A DNA stretch of 64,000 bases from Streptomyces sp. MMBL 11-1 (GTDB taxonomy: Bacteria > Actinomycetota > Actinomycetes > Streptomycetales > Streptomycetaceae): assembly GCF_028622875.1 (NCBI RefSeq), contig NZ_CP117709.1:6699001-6763000 (forward strand), given 5' to 3'. Numbering within the stretch: position 1 is the first letter of the stretch; each line of letters begins with the position of its first letter. The notes below the pieces were generated by a model that saw only the letters and a program-made list of their open reading frames with translations, was not told the origin of the DNA and did not search any database. Of the stretch, positions 28,532-37,024 are shown one piece after another. Made by a program: the position numbers and the translations under genes.

Positions 28532-28596
28532 ACCAGCGGACCCGCTCGTTCCTGAACCAGCGGACCTGGTCGTTCCTGAACCAGCGGACCTGGTCG
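28527..28596 (+). repeat. Three 24-bp tandem repeats across the HEPN stop codon
   Basis: CCTGAACCAGCGGACC recurs at 28527, 28551 and 28575, a period of exactly 24 bp, with CTCGTT or TGGTCGTT linkers. The first copy contains the TGA stop of the HEPN gene (28529-28531), and each later copy repeats the same TGA in frame. Confidence 0.85.
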
Positions 28597-28771
28597 ACTT
28601 CCCGCCCGGCGCCCTGACGGCCCGCCCCGCTCCCCTCGCGCCTTGTTCTCCTCGCGCCCCGCTCGGCCTTTCTGACGGGCCGTGGCGCCGCAGCCCTCCC
28701 CGGGGCCCTGTCAGTGGCCCGTGCGAAGGTGGTGAGCACATGGGGGAGCGCACCACGAAGGAGGTATCGGG

Positions 28772-29482
28772 ATGAGCTGGCACCGGGGAACACTGGTCGG
28801 CTTCGACCTGGAGACGACGGGGACCGACGTCGAGAACGACCGGATCGTCACGGCCGCACTGGTCCGGCTGGACGCAGACGGGACGGTCGCCGAGCAGCGT
28901 ACCTGGCTGCTCGACCCGGGGGTGGCCATACCCGAACAGGCGTCCGCGATCCACGGCATCGGCACCGACCACGCCCGCAAGCACGGGGCGCGGGCCGCCC
29001 CGGCGGTCGAGGAGATCGCCCACGCGGTCGCCGAGGTGCTGCGCTCGGGTGTCCCGCTGGTGGTGATGAACGCGCGCTACGACCTCTCGCTGCTGGACCG
29101 TGAGTGCCGCAGGTACGGGCTGCTGTCGGTCGACGAGAGGGTCGGCGGGGCGCCCTCGCCCGTCATCGACCCGCTGGTGATCGACAAGCACGTCGACAAG
29201 TACCGCAGGGGCAAGCGGGCCCTCCAAGCACTGTGCGACCACTACGGGGTCACGCTCGACGGAGCCCACGAGGCGAGCGCCGACGCGGTGGCGGCGGTGC
29301 GCGTGGTGCGCCGGATGGGGGAGCGGCACCGCCCCGTCGGCACCCTGCCCCCCGCCGAACTGCACGCCCTTCAGATCCGGGCGGCAGCCGAGCAGTCGGC
29401 CTCCCTCCAGGCCTACCTGCGCCGCTCGGACCCGGCGGCCGTGGTCGAGGCGTCCTGGCCGGTGATCCCACGCAGCCGCTGA
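28772..29482 (+). CDS. DEDDh 3'-5' exonuclease (DNA polymerase III epsilon-like)
   Basis: The 236-residue protein is a free-standing DnaQ-like exonuclease. ExoI is LVGFDLETTGTDVENDRIV (acidic DxE), ExoII lies near VVMNARYDLSLLDRE, and ExoIII is DGAHEASADAVAAVRV with the H-x4-D of the DEDDh subclass. GAAGGAGG precedes the ATG. It probably trims DNA or RNA 3' ends in repair or turnover. It is downstream of the HEPN gene on the same strand, though the repeats and a 240 bp gap leave co-transcription open. Confidence 0.92.
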   Translation: MSWHRGTLVGFDLETTGTDVENDRIVTAALVRLDADGTVAEQRTWLLDPGVAIPEQASAIHGIGTDHARKHGARAAPAVEEIAHAVAEVLRSGVPLVVMNARYDLSLLDRECRRYGLLSVDERVGGAPSPVIDPLVIDKHVDKYRRGKRALQALCDHYGVTLDGAHEASADAVAAVRVVRRMGERHRPVGTLPPAELHALQIRAAAEQSASLQAYLRRSDPAAVVEASWPVIPRSR

Positions 29483-29516
29483 GCCGGGGCCGACGGGGCC
29501 GGAAACCCCCTCCGCG

Positions 29517-29870
29517 TCAGTTGGCGGCGGGGGAGGCCGTGTCGTCCGCCTTGATGTCGAAGTTGATCTGATCGCCGTCGACCGAAGTGACGGTCGCCGT
29601 CACGCCCAGGGTGCTGCCGTCGCCCGCCGTGAGGGTGCAGCGGGTCTCGGTGCCGACCTTCCCGACGAGGTCCTCGGGGCACGTGACGTCCGGTTCCGGC
29701 TGGCCCGTCGTCTCGGCGAGCTTCTTGGCGACCGTGGCGGACAGCTTGTCCTTGGACAGCTTCGACTCGGAACTTCCCACACTCACCGAGGCCGAGCAGC
29801 CGACGAGCAGCGCTCCGGCGGCCAGGGCCGAGAGGCTCCACGTCACTGCGGTCGAGCGGGTCATGGGCAT
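29517..29870 (-). CDS. DUF4333 domain lipoprotein
   Basis: The 117-residue secreted protein has a signal peptide ending in the lipobox LLVGCSAS, so it should be lipid-anchored outside the membrane. The mature part (KLSKDKLSATVAKKLAETTG, then CPEDLVGKVGTETRCTLT) matches DUF4333, with two cysteines likely to form a disulfide. I chose the ATG at 29870 because GGAG lies seven bases before it. Function is unknown. It sits downstream of, and convergent to, the exonuclease gene. Confidence 0.88.
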   Translation of the reverse strand: MPMTRSTAVTWSLSALAAGALLVGCSASVSVGSSESKLSKDKLSATVAKKLAETTGQPEPDVTCPEDLVGKVGTETRCTLTAGDGSTLGVTATVTSVDGDQINFDIKADDTASPAAN

Positions 29871-29960
29871 GGGAAGGCTCCGATTCGCAAGGTGCGGGAC
29901 AGTCGGCGGAAGCATACGTGGCACCGTGCCCGCGGCCGGCCGCCGGAGGGCGCCGGCGGC

Positions 29961-31388
29961 TCAGAGCAGCACGGCGCCGAGCACGAGTACGGCGGCCAGC
30001 GCACTGAGGCCCTGGACCAGGGTGGCCGCCGTGTGCGCCCGGTACGCGGTCTTGACGTCCATTCCGGAGAACTGGGTGACGACCCAGAAGTACGAGTCGT
30101 TGACATGGCTCACCACCATGGCGCCTGCGCCGATCGCCAGCACCGCCATCACCTGGCCGATGGGGATCGAGCCGAGCGTTCCGTCCAGGCCCAGCGTGGG
30201 CAGCAGCGGGTGGGCGAGGGTGGAGGTGATGATGAGCGCGGCGGTGCTGCTGCCCTGCGCGGTCTTGAGGAGCGCCGCGATCCCGAACAGCACCAGGAGG
30301 GCGGTCACTCCCTTCAGCGCCGAGCCGTCCCCGATGAGGGTGCCGATGTAGTCGGCCAGCGGAGTGCCCTTGATCACCGCGCCGAACGCGCCGCCCGCCC
30401 CCGTGATGACGAGAATCGGCGCCGCGTCGACCAGGCCCTCGGCGACCCAGGTGGTGAGCGCCTTGGCGTCCCGCCGCGGCGGGAGCAGCGCGAGTGCCAG
30501 GACGACACCGATCAGCAGGGCGTTCACCGGTGAGCCCAGGTCCGTGAGCAGAGCTCCGAGGGCGCCGTCGACGAGCGTGGAGTCACCTGAGGGGAAGGCC
30601 GCGACCGAGCCGGTGGCCATCAGAACGATCGGGACGAGGATCGGAGCCAGCGCCCGGCCGAGCCCCGGAAGCCGCTCGAACTGCTCCTTGTACTCCTCGA
30701 AGGACTCCTCGACGTCGGGCAGCGAACTCCGCAGGTCCTGGGTGCGACGCAGGGCCCAGAGCAGTCCGGCCAGCGCGGCGACCAACGAGACCGGGATGCT
30801 GAAGAGGATGACCCACACCAGTCCGTCCGACCCGATGCCCACGTTCCCCGCCGCGGCGATGGGACCCGGCGTGGGAGGTACGAAGGTGTGCGACGCGTAC
30901 AGGCCGGTGGCCAGTGCCGTGCCCAGGACGACCGGGTTCTTGCCGGTCCTGCGGGCGATCGACCGCTGGAGCGGGGACAGCACCACGTAGCCGGAGTCGC
31001 AGAAGACGGGAATGGAGACGACCCAGCCCATGACCGACATGGCGAGCGCCGGATGCCGTTTGCCCACGACCTTCAGCACGGCCTCGGCGAGGGTGACCGC
31101 CGCACCCGTGCGCTCCAGGACCTTGCCGATCACCGTCCCGAAGAGAATCACCAGGCCGATGCCGGCCAGAATGGAGCCGAACCCCTCGGCGATGGTGGCT
31201 CCGAGGTCGTCGACGAAGGGTTTGTCCGCCCCGGTCGCCGCGCCGATGCCCATCGCCGCGAGGCCGAAGCCGTACGTGGCGATGACGATGGCCAGGAAAG
31301 GGTGCAGCCGGAACCGGCCGCACAGAACGATGATCAAGACGATGCTTATCGCGAGGGCGACGAGCAGGGACGGTCCTGCGGTGCTCAT
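29961..31388 (-). CDS. GntP-family gluconate/carboxylate:H+ symporter
   Basis: The 475-residue integral membrane protein has about twelve helices of the GntP family. N-terminal PSLLVALAISIVLIIVLCGR, the loop SYVPPTPGPIAAA-like segment (here HTFVPPTPGPIAAAGNVG) and GSSTAALIITSTLAHP are characteristic. Likely substrates are gluconate, glycerate or related sugar acids. AAGGAG lies before the ATG at 31388. The CdaR-type regulator gene is 174 bp upstream on the same strand and is its probable regulator. No gluconate or glycerate kinase is adjacent. Confidence 0.92.
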   Translation of the reverse strand: MSTAGPSLLVALAISIVLIIVLCGRFRLHPFLAIVIATYGFGLAAMGIGAATGADKPFVDDLGATIAEGFGSILAGIGLVILFGTVIGKVLERTGAAVTLAEAVLKVVGKRHPALAMSVMGWVVSIPVFCDSGYVVLSPLQRSIARRTGKNPVVLGTALATGLYASHTFVPPTPGPIAAAGNVGIGSDGLVWVILFSIPVSLVAALAGLLWALRRTQDLRSSLPDVEESFEEYKEQFERLPGLGRALAPILVPIVLMATGSVAAFPSGDSTLVDGALGALLTDLGSPVNALLIGVVLALALLPPRRDAKALTTWVAEGLVDAAPILVITGAGGAFGAVIKGTPLADYIGTLIGDGSALKGVTALLVLFGIAALLKTAQGSSTAALIITSTLAHPLLPTLGLDGTLGSIPIGQVMAVLAIGAGAMVVSHVNDSYFWVVTQFSGMDVKTAYRAHTAATLVQGLSALAAVLVLGAVLL

Positions 31389-31515
31389 GGGACTCCTTGG
31401 GTGAAAACCGGAACACTCGGGGAACGAACGGTCCGTGGGAGCACTGTAGGAATCGCCCCACCCGTGGGACATCGGCTCGGCAGACGAAGTTCCCCCGGTC
31501 CTGGCGGGGCGTCTC

Positions 31516-31529
31516 TGTGCATGTGCACA
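31516..31529. promoter_or_regulatory. Inverted repeat between cdaR-like and gntP-like genes
   Basis: TGTGCA-TG-TGCACA is a 6-bp inverted repeat with a 2-bp centre, 127 bp before the permease start. It is a candidate site for the CdaR-type regulator. Confidence 0.35.
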
Positions 31530-31562
31530 AGCACCCGCGGAAGGAACCCTCGACAATGCCGG

Positions 31563-32660
31563 TCACTCCGGCTCGGACAGCTCCTGCAAGTGCAGCGCGA
31601 CCTGGAGGACCACCGCGTCCTGGAAGGCGCGCGGGTCGCGGCCGGTGAGGTGCTCCACCCGTCCGAGGCGGTAGGCCAGGGTGTTGCGGTGGACGTTCAG
31701 AGCGGTCGCGGCGTCGCCCACGTTCCGGTCGTGCGTGAAGTACACCCGCAGGGTGTGGCGCAGCTCCTCGGGCAGCGCCCCCACGATGCGTGCCGCCGCG
31801 CCGCGCCGGGTTCCGGGGTCGAGCCTGGCGAGGAGGGCCGGCAGCTCCAGACTCGACAGGCGCACCACACCGCGCAGCCGCCGCCGCAGCGCGAACCCGG
31901 CCTGCGCGGCCCGTTCGAGGAGCGTCGGGAAGTCATCGGCGCGCCCCGCGTCCAGGCATCCGATGTCGCTCTCCGCCCGGCACAGCAGCGAGATCCGGTG
32001 CCGCAGCCCGACTCCGGCGGACCCGCCGGCCACCACCCACAGGACGCCGTTCGTGTCCGGCGCGATGATGGTGGTGGCCTCGTCCGCCTCCAGCCGGCGG
32101 TACCGCTCCGCGGGGTCCTCCGGATCGCCCAGGGGGCTGCGGCCGGGCCGTGACGTCACGCCGTCGACCAGGAAAAGGTGGTACGGAGGCTCCACCCGGC
32201 AGCCCGCGAGCTGCTGCCGCTGCCGCCAGCCCGCCCCTGTCAGACCTCCGGTGCGCAGGTCCTCGATCAGCTGCAACCGCACGCGGTGGCGCCAGCCGGC
32301 CTCTCCGAGGAACGCCTGTTGAGCGAACATGAGTTCGGCCATCCTCGCGATGGCCCGGGCGATCTCGCCCACGCGCGCGGGGTCGCCGCTCACACCGACG
32401 ACGCCGACGATCTCGTCGCCGAGCCGCAACGGCAGATTGACTCCGGCGAGCGTTCCCGTCAGGGCGCGGGCCTCTTCGCTGGTGACGGCGAACAGCCGCC
32501 CCGTCCGCAGCACACGCAGCGCGCCCTCGTGGAGGCTGCCCACCCTGGACCGGTCACTGCTGGCGATGATGATGCCGTGATCGTCCATGACGTTCACCCG
32601 GACGCCGAGCCGATCGACGATGTCGCCCACGATGGCCTGAGCCGCGACGCCGTCCATCAT
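31563..32660 (-). CDS. CdaR/SdaR-type transcriptional regulator
   Basis: The 365-residue protein begins with a sugar-diacid recognition domain (AQAIVGDIVDRLGVRVNVMD, then GIIIASSDRSRVGSLHEGA). It has a central GGDEF-like spacer and ends with a PucR-type helix-turn-helix (FTHDRNVGDAATALNVHRN, then LAYRLGRVEHLTG). Such regulators respond to glucarate, galactarate or glycerate. The start is the ATG pair at 32660, preceded by GGGAGGA. It lies just upstream of the GntP permease, its likely target. Confidence 0.92.
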   Translation of the reverse strand: MMDGVAAQAIVGDIVDRLGVRVNVMDDHGIIIASSDRSRVGSLHEGALRVLRTGRLFAVTSEEARALTGTLAGVNLPLRLGDEIVGVVGVSGDPARVGEIARAIARMAELMFAQQAFLGEAGWRHRVRLQLIEDLRTGGLTGAGWRQRQQLAGCRVEPPYHLFLVDGVTSRPGRSPLGDPEDPAERYRRLEADEATTIIAPDTNGVLWVVAGGSAGVGLRHRISLLCRAESDIGCLDAGRADDFPTLLERAAQAGFALRRRLRGVVRLSSLELPALLARLDPGTRRGAAARIVGALPEELRHTLRVYFTHDRNVGDAATALNVHRNTLAYRLGRVEHLTGRDPRAFQDAVVLQVALHLQELSEPE

Positions 32661-32721
32661 CCGGTCCTCCCGTCGCCGACCCGGCCGGAACCGGAACCGG
32701 AACCACGGGAGTCGTCGAGCG

Positions 32722-33588
32722 CTAGAACGGATACCACCGAACCGCCGCGTCCCCCTCGCGCAGCGATGCCACCCGGCGGCGGAACTCGGCGAGCGCCTTC
32801 GGGTTGGCCGGGGCGTGCTGGGAGACCCAGGCGCAGCTGGCCGTCTCCCGGGCGCCGCGCAGCACCGCGCACCCCTCCCACTCCCTGACGTCCCAGCCGT
32901 ACGCGGAGGTGAAGGCGTCGTAGGCCGCGGGGTCGAGGCCGTAGCGGTCGCGGGAGAGGGCGAGGACGACCAGGTCGTGTTCGCGCAGATCGGCGGAGAA
33001 GGTCTCCAGGTCGACCAGGACCGGACCGTCGGGCCCGACGTGGACGTTGCGCGGGAGCGCGTCGCCGTGGATCGGTCCCGGCGGCAGATGCGGAACGAGA
33101 GAGGCGGCCGCGGCCGCGAAGCCGTCGCGGCGCTCACGGAGGTAGTCGGCGTCCGCCGGGTCGATCGCGTCCCCCGCCAGGCTCAGCCAGCGCTCCACGC
33201 CGCCCAGCAGCTCGCGTCGCGGCAGGGTGAAACCGTCCGGGGCGGGCAGCGCGTGCACCAGGGAGAGCAACGGTGCGAGGTCGCGCGGCTCGGCGGGGCG
33301 CACGGGATCGGGAAGCCGGTACCACAGCGTGACGGGGTGGCCCTCGACCACGCGGGGTGCGCGTTCGGCCGCCCGGACGGCCGGGACACCGGAGGCGGCG
33401 AGCCAGTCGGCGAGAGCGACCTCACGTTCCGCCCGCTCGCGCAGCTCGGGGTGGCCGGTGGCGTCCCGGCCGACCTTGATCACCAGGTCGCCGGCCGCGA
33501 AGACCGCGTTCTCGCCCAGCGCGAGCAGCTTTGCCGCGCCGGGGAAGCCGGTGGCCGTCAGCACCTCGCGCGCTCGCATCTCGTCCAT
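32722..33588 (-). CDS. Aminoglycoside phosphotransferase-family protein
   Basis: The 288-residue protein has the kinase-like fold of the APH/choline kinase family. FAAGDLVIKVGRD contains the nucleotide-binding lysine, GPIHGDALPRNVHVG is the catalytic HGD-x4-N loop, and VLVDLETFSADLREHDL holds the metal-binding aspartate. The true substrate is unknown; most chromosomal members do not inactivate antibiotics. The start is the ATG at 33588. It is divergent from the sugar ABC operon. Confidence 0.87.
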   Translation of the reverse strand: MDEMRAREVLTATGFPGAAKLLALGENAVFAAGDLVIKVGRDATGHPELRERAEREVALADWLAASGVPAVRAAERAPRVVEGHPVTLWYRLPDPVRPAEPRDLAPLLSLVHALPAPDGFTLPRRELLGGVERWLSLAGDAIDPADADYLRERRDGFAAAAASLVPHLPPGPIHGDALPRNVHVGPDGPVLVDLETFSADLREHDLVVLALSRDRYGLDPAAYDAFTSAYGWDVREWEGCAVLRGARETASCAWVSQHAPANPKALAEFRRRVASLREGDAAVRWYPF

Positions 33589-33618
33589 GGGTGCGATTTT
33601 GCATCCCCGCAGGCCACC

Positions 33619-33652
33619 TTGACGAACCGATGACCCGTCAGCACGATGACGG
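33619..33652 (+). promoter_or_regulatory. Candidate promoter and operator of the sugar ABC operon
   Basis: TTGACG (33619-33624) and CACGAT (33642-33647) are 17 bp apart. The inverted repeat CCGTCA-N6-TGACGG (33635-33652) overlaps the -10, a typical repressor position. Confidence 0.45.
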
Positions 33653-33730
33653 AGGCCTCCCGGGCGGCCGGAACGGGATGAAATCCGTCTCAGGTGCATC
33701 AGTGAGAAACGGGACAGAGGTGTCTTCTTC

Positions 33731-34753
33731 GTGACATCGGTGACCGCGGCGAAGCGGTCCGGACCGGACGGCCCGCACGGCGGGCGTGAAGGACGGGGCG
33801 GGCGGAGCGGGCGGGACGGGCGAGGCGGACGCGGGGGCGGCCCCGGGCGTCCCGGGCCTCCGGGGCGTCCGGAACGCAAGGCGTTCGGGGACCGGGCCGC
33901 CTGGTTCCTGGTGCTGCCCGCGCTCCTCCCGATCCTGATCCTCAGTGTCGGGCCGCTCCTCTACGGCATCGCTCTCGCCTTCACCGACGCGCAGTCCGGC
34001 CGCACCCGCTCCACCCAGTGGATCGGCGCCCTGAACTTCCAGGACCTGCTGCACGACACCCTGTTCTGGGACTCGTTCCGGATCGGCCTGCTCTGGGCCG
34101 TGGGCGTCACCGTCCCGCAGTTCCTGCTGGCGCTCGGCCTCGCCCTGCTGCTCAACCAGAACCTGCGGATGCGCTGGCTGGCCCGGGCGCTGGCGATCAT
34201 CCCCTGGGCGATGCCCGAGGTCGTCGTCGGCATCATGTGGCGGCTCGTCTACAACCCGGACGCCGGCATTCTCAACGAGACCGTCCGCGACCTCGGACTC
34301 GGCGACGGCCGGGACTGGCTGACCGGCCTCGCCACCGCACTGCCCGCCGTGATCCTCGTCGGCATCTGGGCGGGCATGCCGCAGACCACCGTCGCCCTGC
34401 TCGCCGGACTCCAGAACACCCCGCGCGAACTCCACGAGGCGGCGGCCCTGGACGGAGCGGGCGCGTGGCGCCGTTTCCGTACCGTCACCTGGCCCGCCCT
34501 GAAACCGATCGCGCTCGCGATCTCCGCGCTCAACCTGATCTGGAACTTCAACTCCTTCGCCCTGGTCTACGTCCTGACCAGCGGCGGACCCGGCGGCCGG
34601 ACCCGGCTGCCGATGCTCTTCGCCTACGAGGAGGCCTTCCGCTACGGACAGTTCGGCTACGCCGCGGCGATGGGCTGCGTGATGGTCGCGGTGATCTCCG
34701 TGCTCCTCGCCCTCTACCTCGTCGGCCGGCTCAGGGGAGGCGAGGACCGATGA
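33731..34753 (+). CDS. Sugar ABC transporter permease (MalF type)
   Basis: The 340-residue protein has an unusual N-terminal stretch of about 50 residues very rich in Gly, Arg and Pro, then six membrane helices from WFLVLPALLPILILSVG onward. The EAA loop reads LHEAAALDGAGAWRRF, marking it as a carbohydrate ABC permease of the MalF/UgpA class. The start is the GTG at 33731. It overlaps the next permease by ATGA. As is usual in Streptomyces sugar operons, no ATPase gene is present, so a shared MsiK-like ATPase probably energises it. Confidence 0.92.
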   Translation: MTSVTAAKRSGPDGPHGGREGRGGRSGRDGRGGRGGGPGRPGPPGRPERKAFGDRAAWFLVLPALLPILILSVGPLLYGIALAFTDAQSGRTRSTQWIGALNFQDLLHDTLFWDSFRIGLLWAVGVTVPQFLLALGLALLLNQNLRMRWLARALAIIPWAMPEVVVGIMWRLVYNPDAGILNETVRDLGLGDGRDWLTGLATALPAVILVGIWAGMPQTTVALLAGLQNTPRELHEAAALDGAGAWRRFRTVTWPALKPIALAISALNLIWNFNSFALVYVLTSGGPGGRTRLPMLFAYEEAFRYGQFGYAAAMGCVMVAVISVLLALYLVGRLRGGEDR

Positions 34754-35664
34754 AGCGAGAACCGATGAAGCGCGGACCGGCGGGGAGGGGAGTGACGAGG
34801 CGAAGGGCGGCGGAGCGTGAATCGACGGGGCTGCGCACCAGCGGGCCCGCGCGGGCCGCTCAGTACCTGGCTCTCCTGGCGTACCTGGTCTTCCTCGCGT
34901 TCCCGTTCGTGTGGCTGGTCTCGACCGCCTTCAAGCCCGCCCGCGAACTGGGCTCGCTGCACCCCACCTGGATCCCCGAGCAGCCCACCCTGGACAACTT
35001 CCGGCAGGCCTTCGACGAGCAGCCGCTGCTCCAGGCCGCGGCCAACTCGCTGATCGCCGCCGTCGGCGCGGCCGTGATCGCCGTCGTGATCGCCACCCCG
35101 ATGGCCTATGTGATGGCCCGCCACCGGGGCCGCCTCGCCACCGCCGCGACCGGCTGGGTGGTGGTCAGCCAGGCGTTCCCGTTTGTTCTCGTGATCATCC
35201 CGCTCTTCCTCATCCTGAAGAACCTGCACCTGATCAACACCCTGGGAGGGCTGATCATGGTCTACGTCGTCTGGTCGCTGCCCTTCGCGCTGTGGATGCT
35301 CGCCGGCTACGTACGGGCCGTGCCGGCCGAGCTGGAGGAGGCCGCCGCCGTCGACGGGGCGGGCCGGGTGCGCACGCTCGTCTCGGTCGTGGCCCCGCTG
35401 CTCGCCCCCGGGATCGTCGCCACCGCGCTGTTCGCGTTCATCACCGCATGGAACGAGTTCTTCTTCGCGCTCGTCCTGCTCAAGACCCCGGAGAAGCAGA
35501 CCTTGCCGGTCGTCCTCACGCACTTCCTCGGCGCGGAGGGCGTGGCCGACCTCGGCCCGCTCGCCGCCGCCGCCTTCCTCGCCACGCTCCCCTCCCTCGT
35601 CCTCTTCGCCCTCATCCAGCGGCGGATCACCGGCGGGATGGCGGCCGGGGCGGTGAAGAACTGA
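34750..35664 (+). CDS. Sugar ABC transporter permease (MalG type)
   Basis: The 304-residue second permease has a basic N-terminus and six helices starting YLALLAYLVFLAFPFVWLVS. The EAA loop is LEEAAAVDGAGRVRTLVSVV, and the C-terminus contains FITAWNEFFFALVLL, the classic MalG-type end. Its ATG overlaps the stop of the MalF-type gene (ATGA), and its own stop overlaps the start of the binding-protein gene (TGATG), so the three genes are translationally coupled. The sugar is not predictable. Confidence 0.94.
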   Translation: MKREPMKRGPAGRGVTRRRAAERESTGLRTSGPARAAQYLALLAYLVFLAFPFVWLVSTAFKPARELGSLHPTWIPEQPTLDNFRQAFDEQPLLQAAANSLIAAVGAAVIAVVIATPMAYVMARHRGRLATAATGWVVVSQAFPFVLVIIPLFLILKNLHLINTLGGLIMVYVVWSLPFALWMLAGYVRAVPAELEEAAAVDGAGRVRTLVSVVAPLLAPGIVATALFAFITAWNEFFFALVLLKTPEKQTLPVVLTHFLGAEGVADLGPLAAAAFLATLPSLVLFALIQRRITGGMAAGAVKN

Positions 35665-36968
35665 TGCGCGGCCCGGCCCGGCGGGCGGTGACCGTCCTCG
35701 CCGTCCTGGCCCTGCTGCTCACCGGCTGCTCCGGCGACGGTGACGGCGACGACGGACGGGACGCGGACGGCACGATCCGGCTCCGGTTCCAGTCGCTGGC
35801 CTGGCAGAAGGAGTCCGTCGACGCCAACAGACAGCTGGTGAAGGAGTGGAACGCGGCCCACCCCCGGGTCCAGGTGGACTACGTCCAGGGCAGCTGGGAC
35901 AGCGTCCACGACCAGCTGCTCACCTCCTTCGAGGGCGGCGAGGCCCCCGACGTCATCCACGACGCCTCCGACGACCTGGCCGACTTCGCCTACGGGGGCT
36001 ACCTCGCCGACCTGCGCCCCTTCCTCCCCGACCGGCTCAAGGCCGACATCCCCGAACAGTCCTGGCGTACCACCACGTTCGGCGAGGGTGTCCACGGGGT
36101 GCCCTTCCTCCAGGAGCCCCGGGTCCTGATCGCCAACACGAAGCTGCTGAAGGCCTCGGGCGCGCGCGTCCCGACCCCGGAGCGCCCCTGGAGCTGGGAG
36201 GAGTTCCGGCGGGTCACCGACAGGCTGACGGGCAAGGGGCGGTACGGGATCGCCTGGCCGCTCAAGGAGCCGGTCTCCGTCACCCTCAACCTGGGCCTTT
36301 CCGGCGGCGGACAGCTCTTCCACCGGGACGACGACGGCAAGGCGGTCCTGCGCTTCGAGCGGGGCGACGGCGTGGTGACCGGCACCATCCGCGACCAGGT
36401 CAACACCGACGGCAGCGCGGCCCGCAGCGCGCTGGGGATGGGCGGGTCGGACGCGCTGCCCGGGTTCTTCGGCGGCAAGTACGCGATGCTCCCGCTCGGC
36501 TTCTCCTACCGTCAGCAGATCATCCAGCAGGCCCCCGAGGGGTTCGACTGGACGGTCCTGCCGATGCCCGCGGGCGCGGGAGGCGCGGTCCAGGGCGTGA
36601 GCCCGCAGACGCTGTCGGTCGCCGAGGAGAGCCCGCACAAGAAGGAGGCCGTCGCGTTCATCGACTTCCTGCTGCGCCCCGTGAACATGGTGCGCCTCGC
36701 CCGGGGCGACTGGATGCTGCCCACCGGGACGGAGGCCCTGGCCGACCCGTCGCTGCGTGGGAGCGAGCACGGCTGGGCCGTCGGCACCGCGCTCGCGCGG
36801 GGGCTGCGGCCGGCGCCCGCCCAGTCGGTGCGCGGCTACCCGGAGTGGAAGGACAAGGTGGCGACCCCCGCGCTCCAGGAGTACTACAGCGGCGCGATCG
36901 ACACCGGCGAGCTGCGGAAACGGCTGGTGGACGACGGGAACCGGGTGCTGGCCCGCTACCAGCGCTGA
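35664..36968 (+). CDS. Sugar ABC transporter substrate-binding lipoprotein
   Basis: This 434-residue extracellular solute-binding protein (family 1) has a signal peptide ending in the lipobox LLLTGCSG, so it is anchored outside the membrane. The mature protein begins with a run of Asp and Gly. [35 protein letters not shown] and [15 protein letters not shown] are typical of sugar-binding proteins. Its position as the third gene of the operon is unusual, because binding-protein genes more often come first. Confidence 0.94.
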   Translation: MRGPARRAVTVLAVLALLLTGCSGDGDGDDGRDADGTIRLRFQSLAWQKESVDANRQLVKEWNAAHPRVQVDYVQGSWDSVHDQLLTSFEGGEAPDVIHDASDDLADFAYGGYLADLRPFLPDRLKADIPEQSWRTTTFGEGVHGVPFLQEPRVLIANTKLLKASGARVPTPERPWSWEEFRRVTDRLTGKGRYGIAWPLKEPVSVTLNLGLSGGGQLFHRDDDGKAVLRFERGDGVVTGTIRDQVNTDGSAARSALGMGGSDALPGFFGGKYAMLPLGFSYRQQIIQQAPEGFDWTVLPMPAGAGGAVQGVSPQTLSVAEESPHKKEAVAFIDFLLRPVNMVRLARGDWMLPTGTEALADPSLRGSEHGWAVGTALARGLRPAPAQSVRGYPEWKDKVATPALQEYYSGAIDTGELRKRLVDDGNRVLARYQR

Positions 36969-36987
36969 CCTCGGCCCGCACAGCGGA

Positions 36988-37017
36988 TTGCACGAGACGT
37001 CTCGTCTCGTCTATGGT
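36988..37017 (+). promoter_or_regulatory. Promoter with an operator-like palindrome, glycosyltransferase gene
   Basis: TTGCAC (36988-36993) and TATGGT (37012-37017) are 18 bp apart. A perfect 12-bp palindrome, CGAGACGTCTCG (36993-37004), occupies the spacer, followed by TCTCG again. Transcription would begin near 37024-37025, at the ATG, so the mRNA may be leaderless. Confidence 0.6.
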
Positions 37018-37024
37018 GGGCGGC

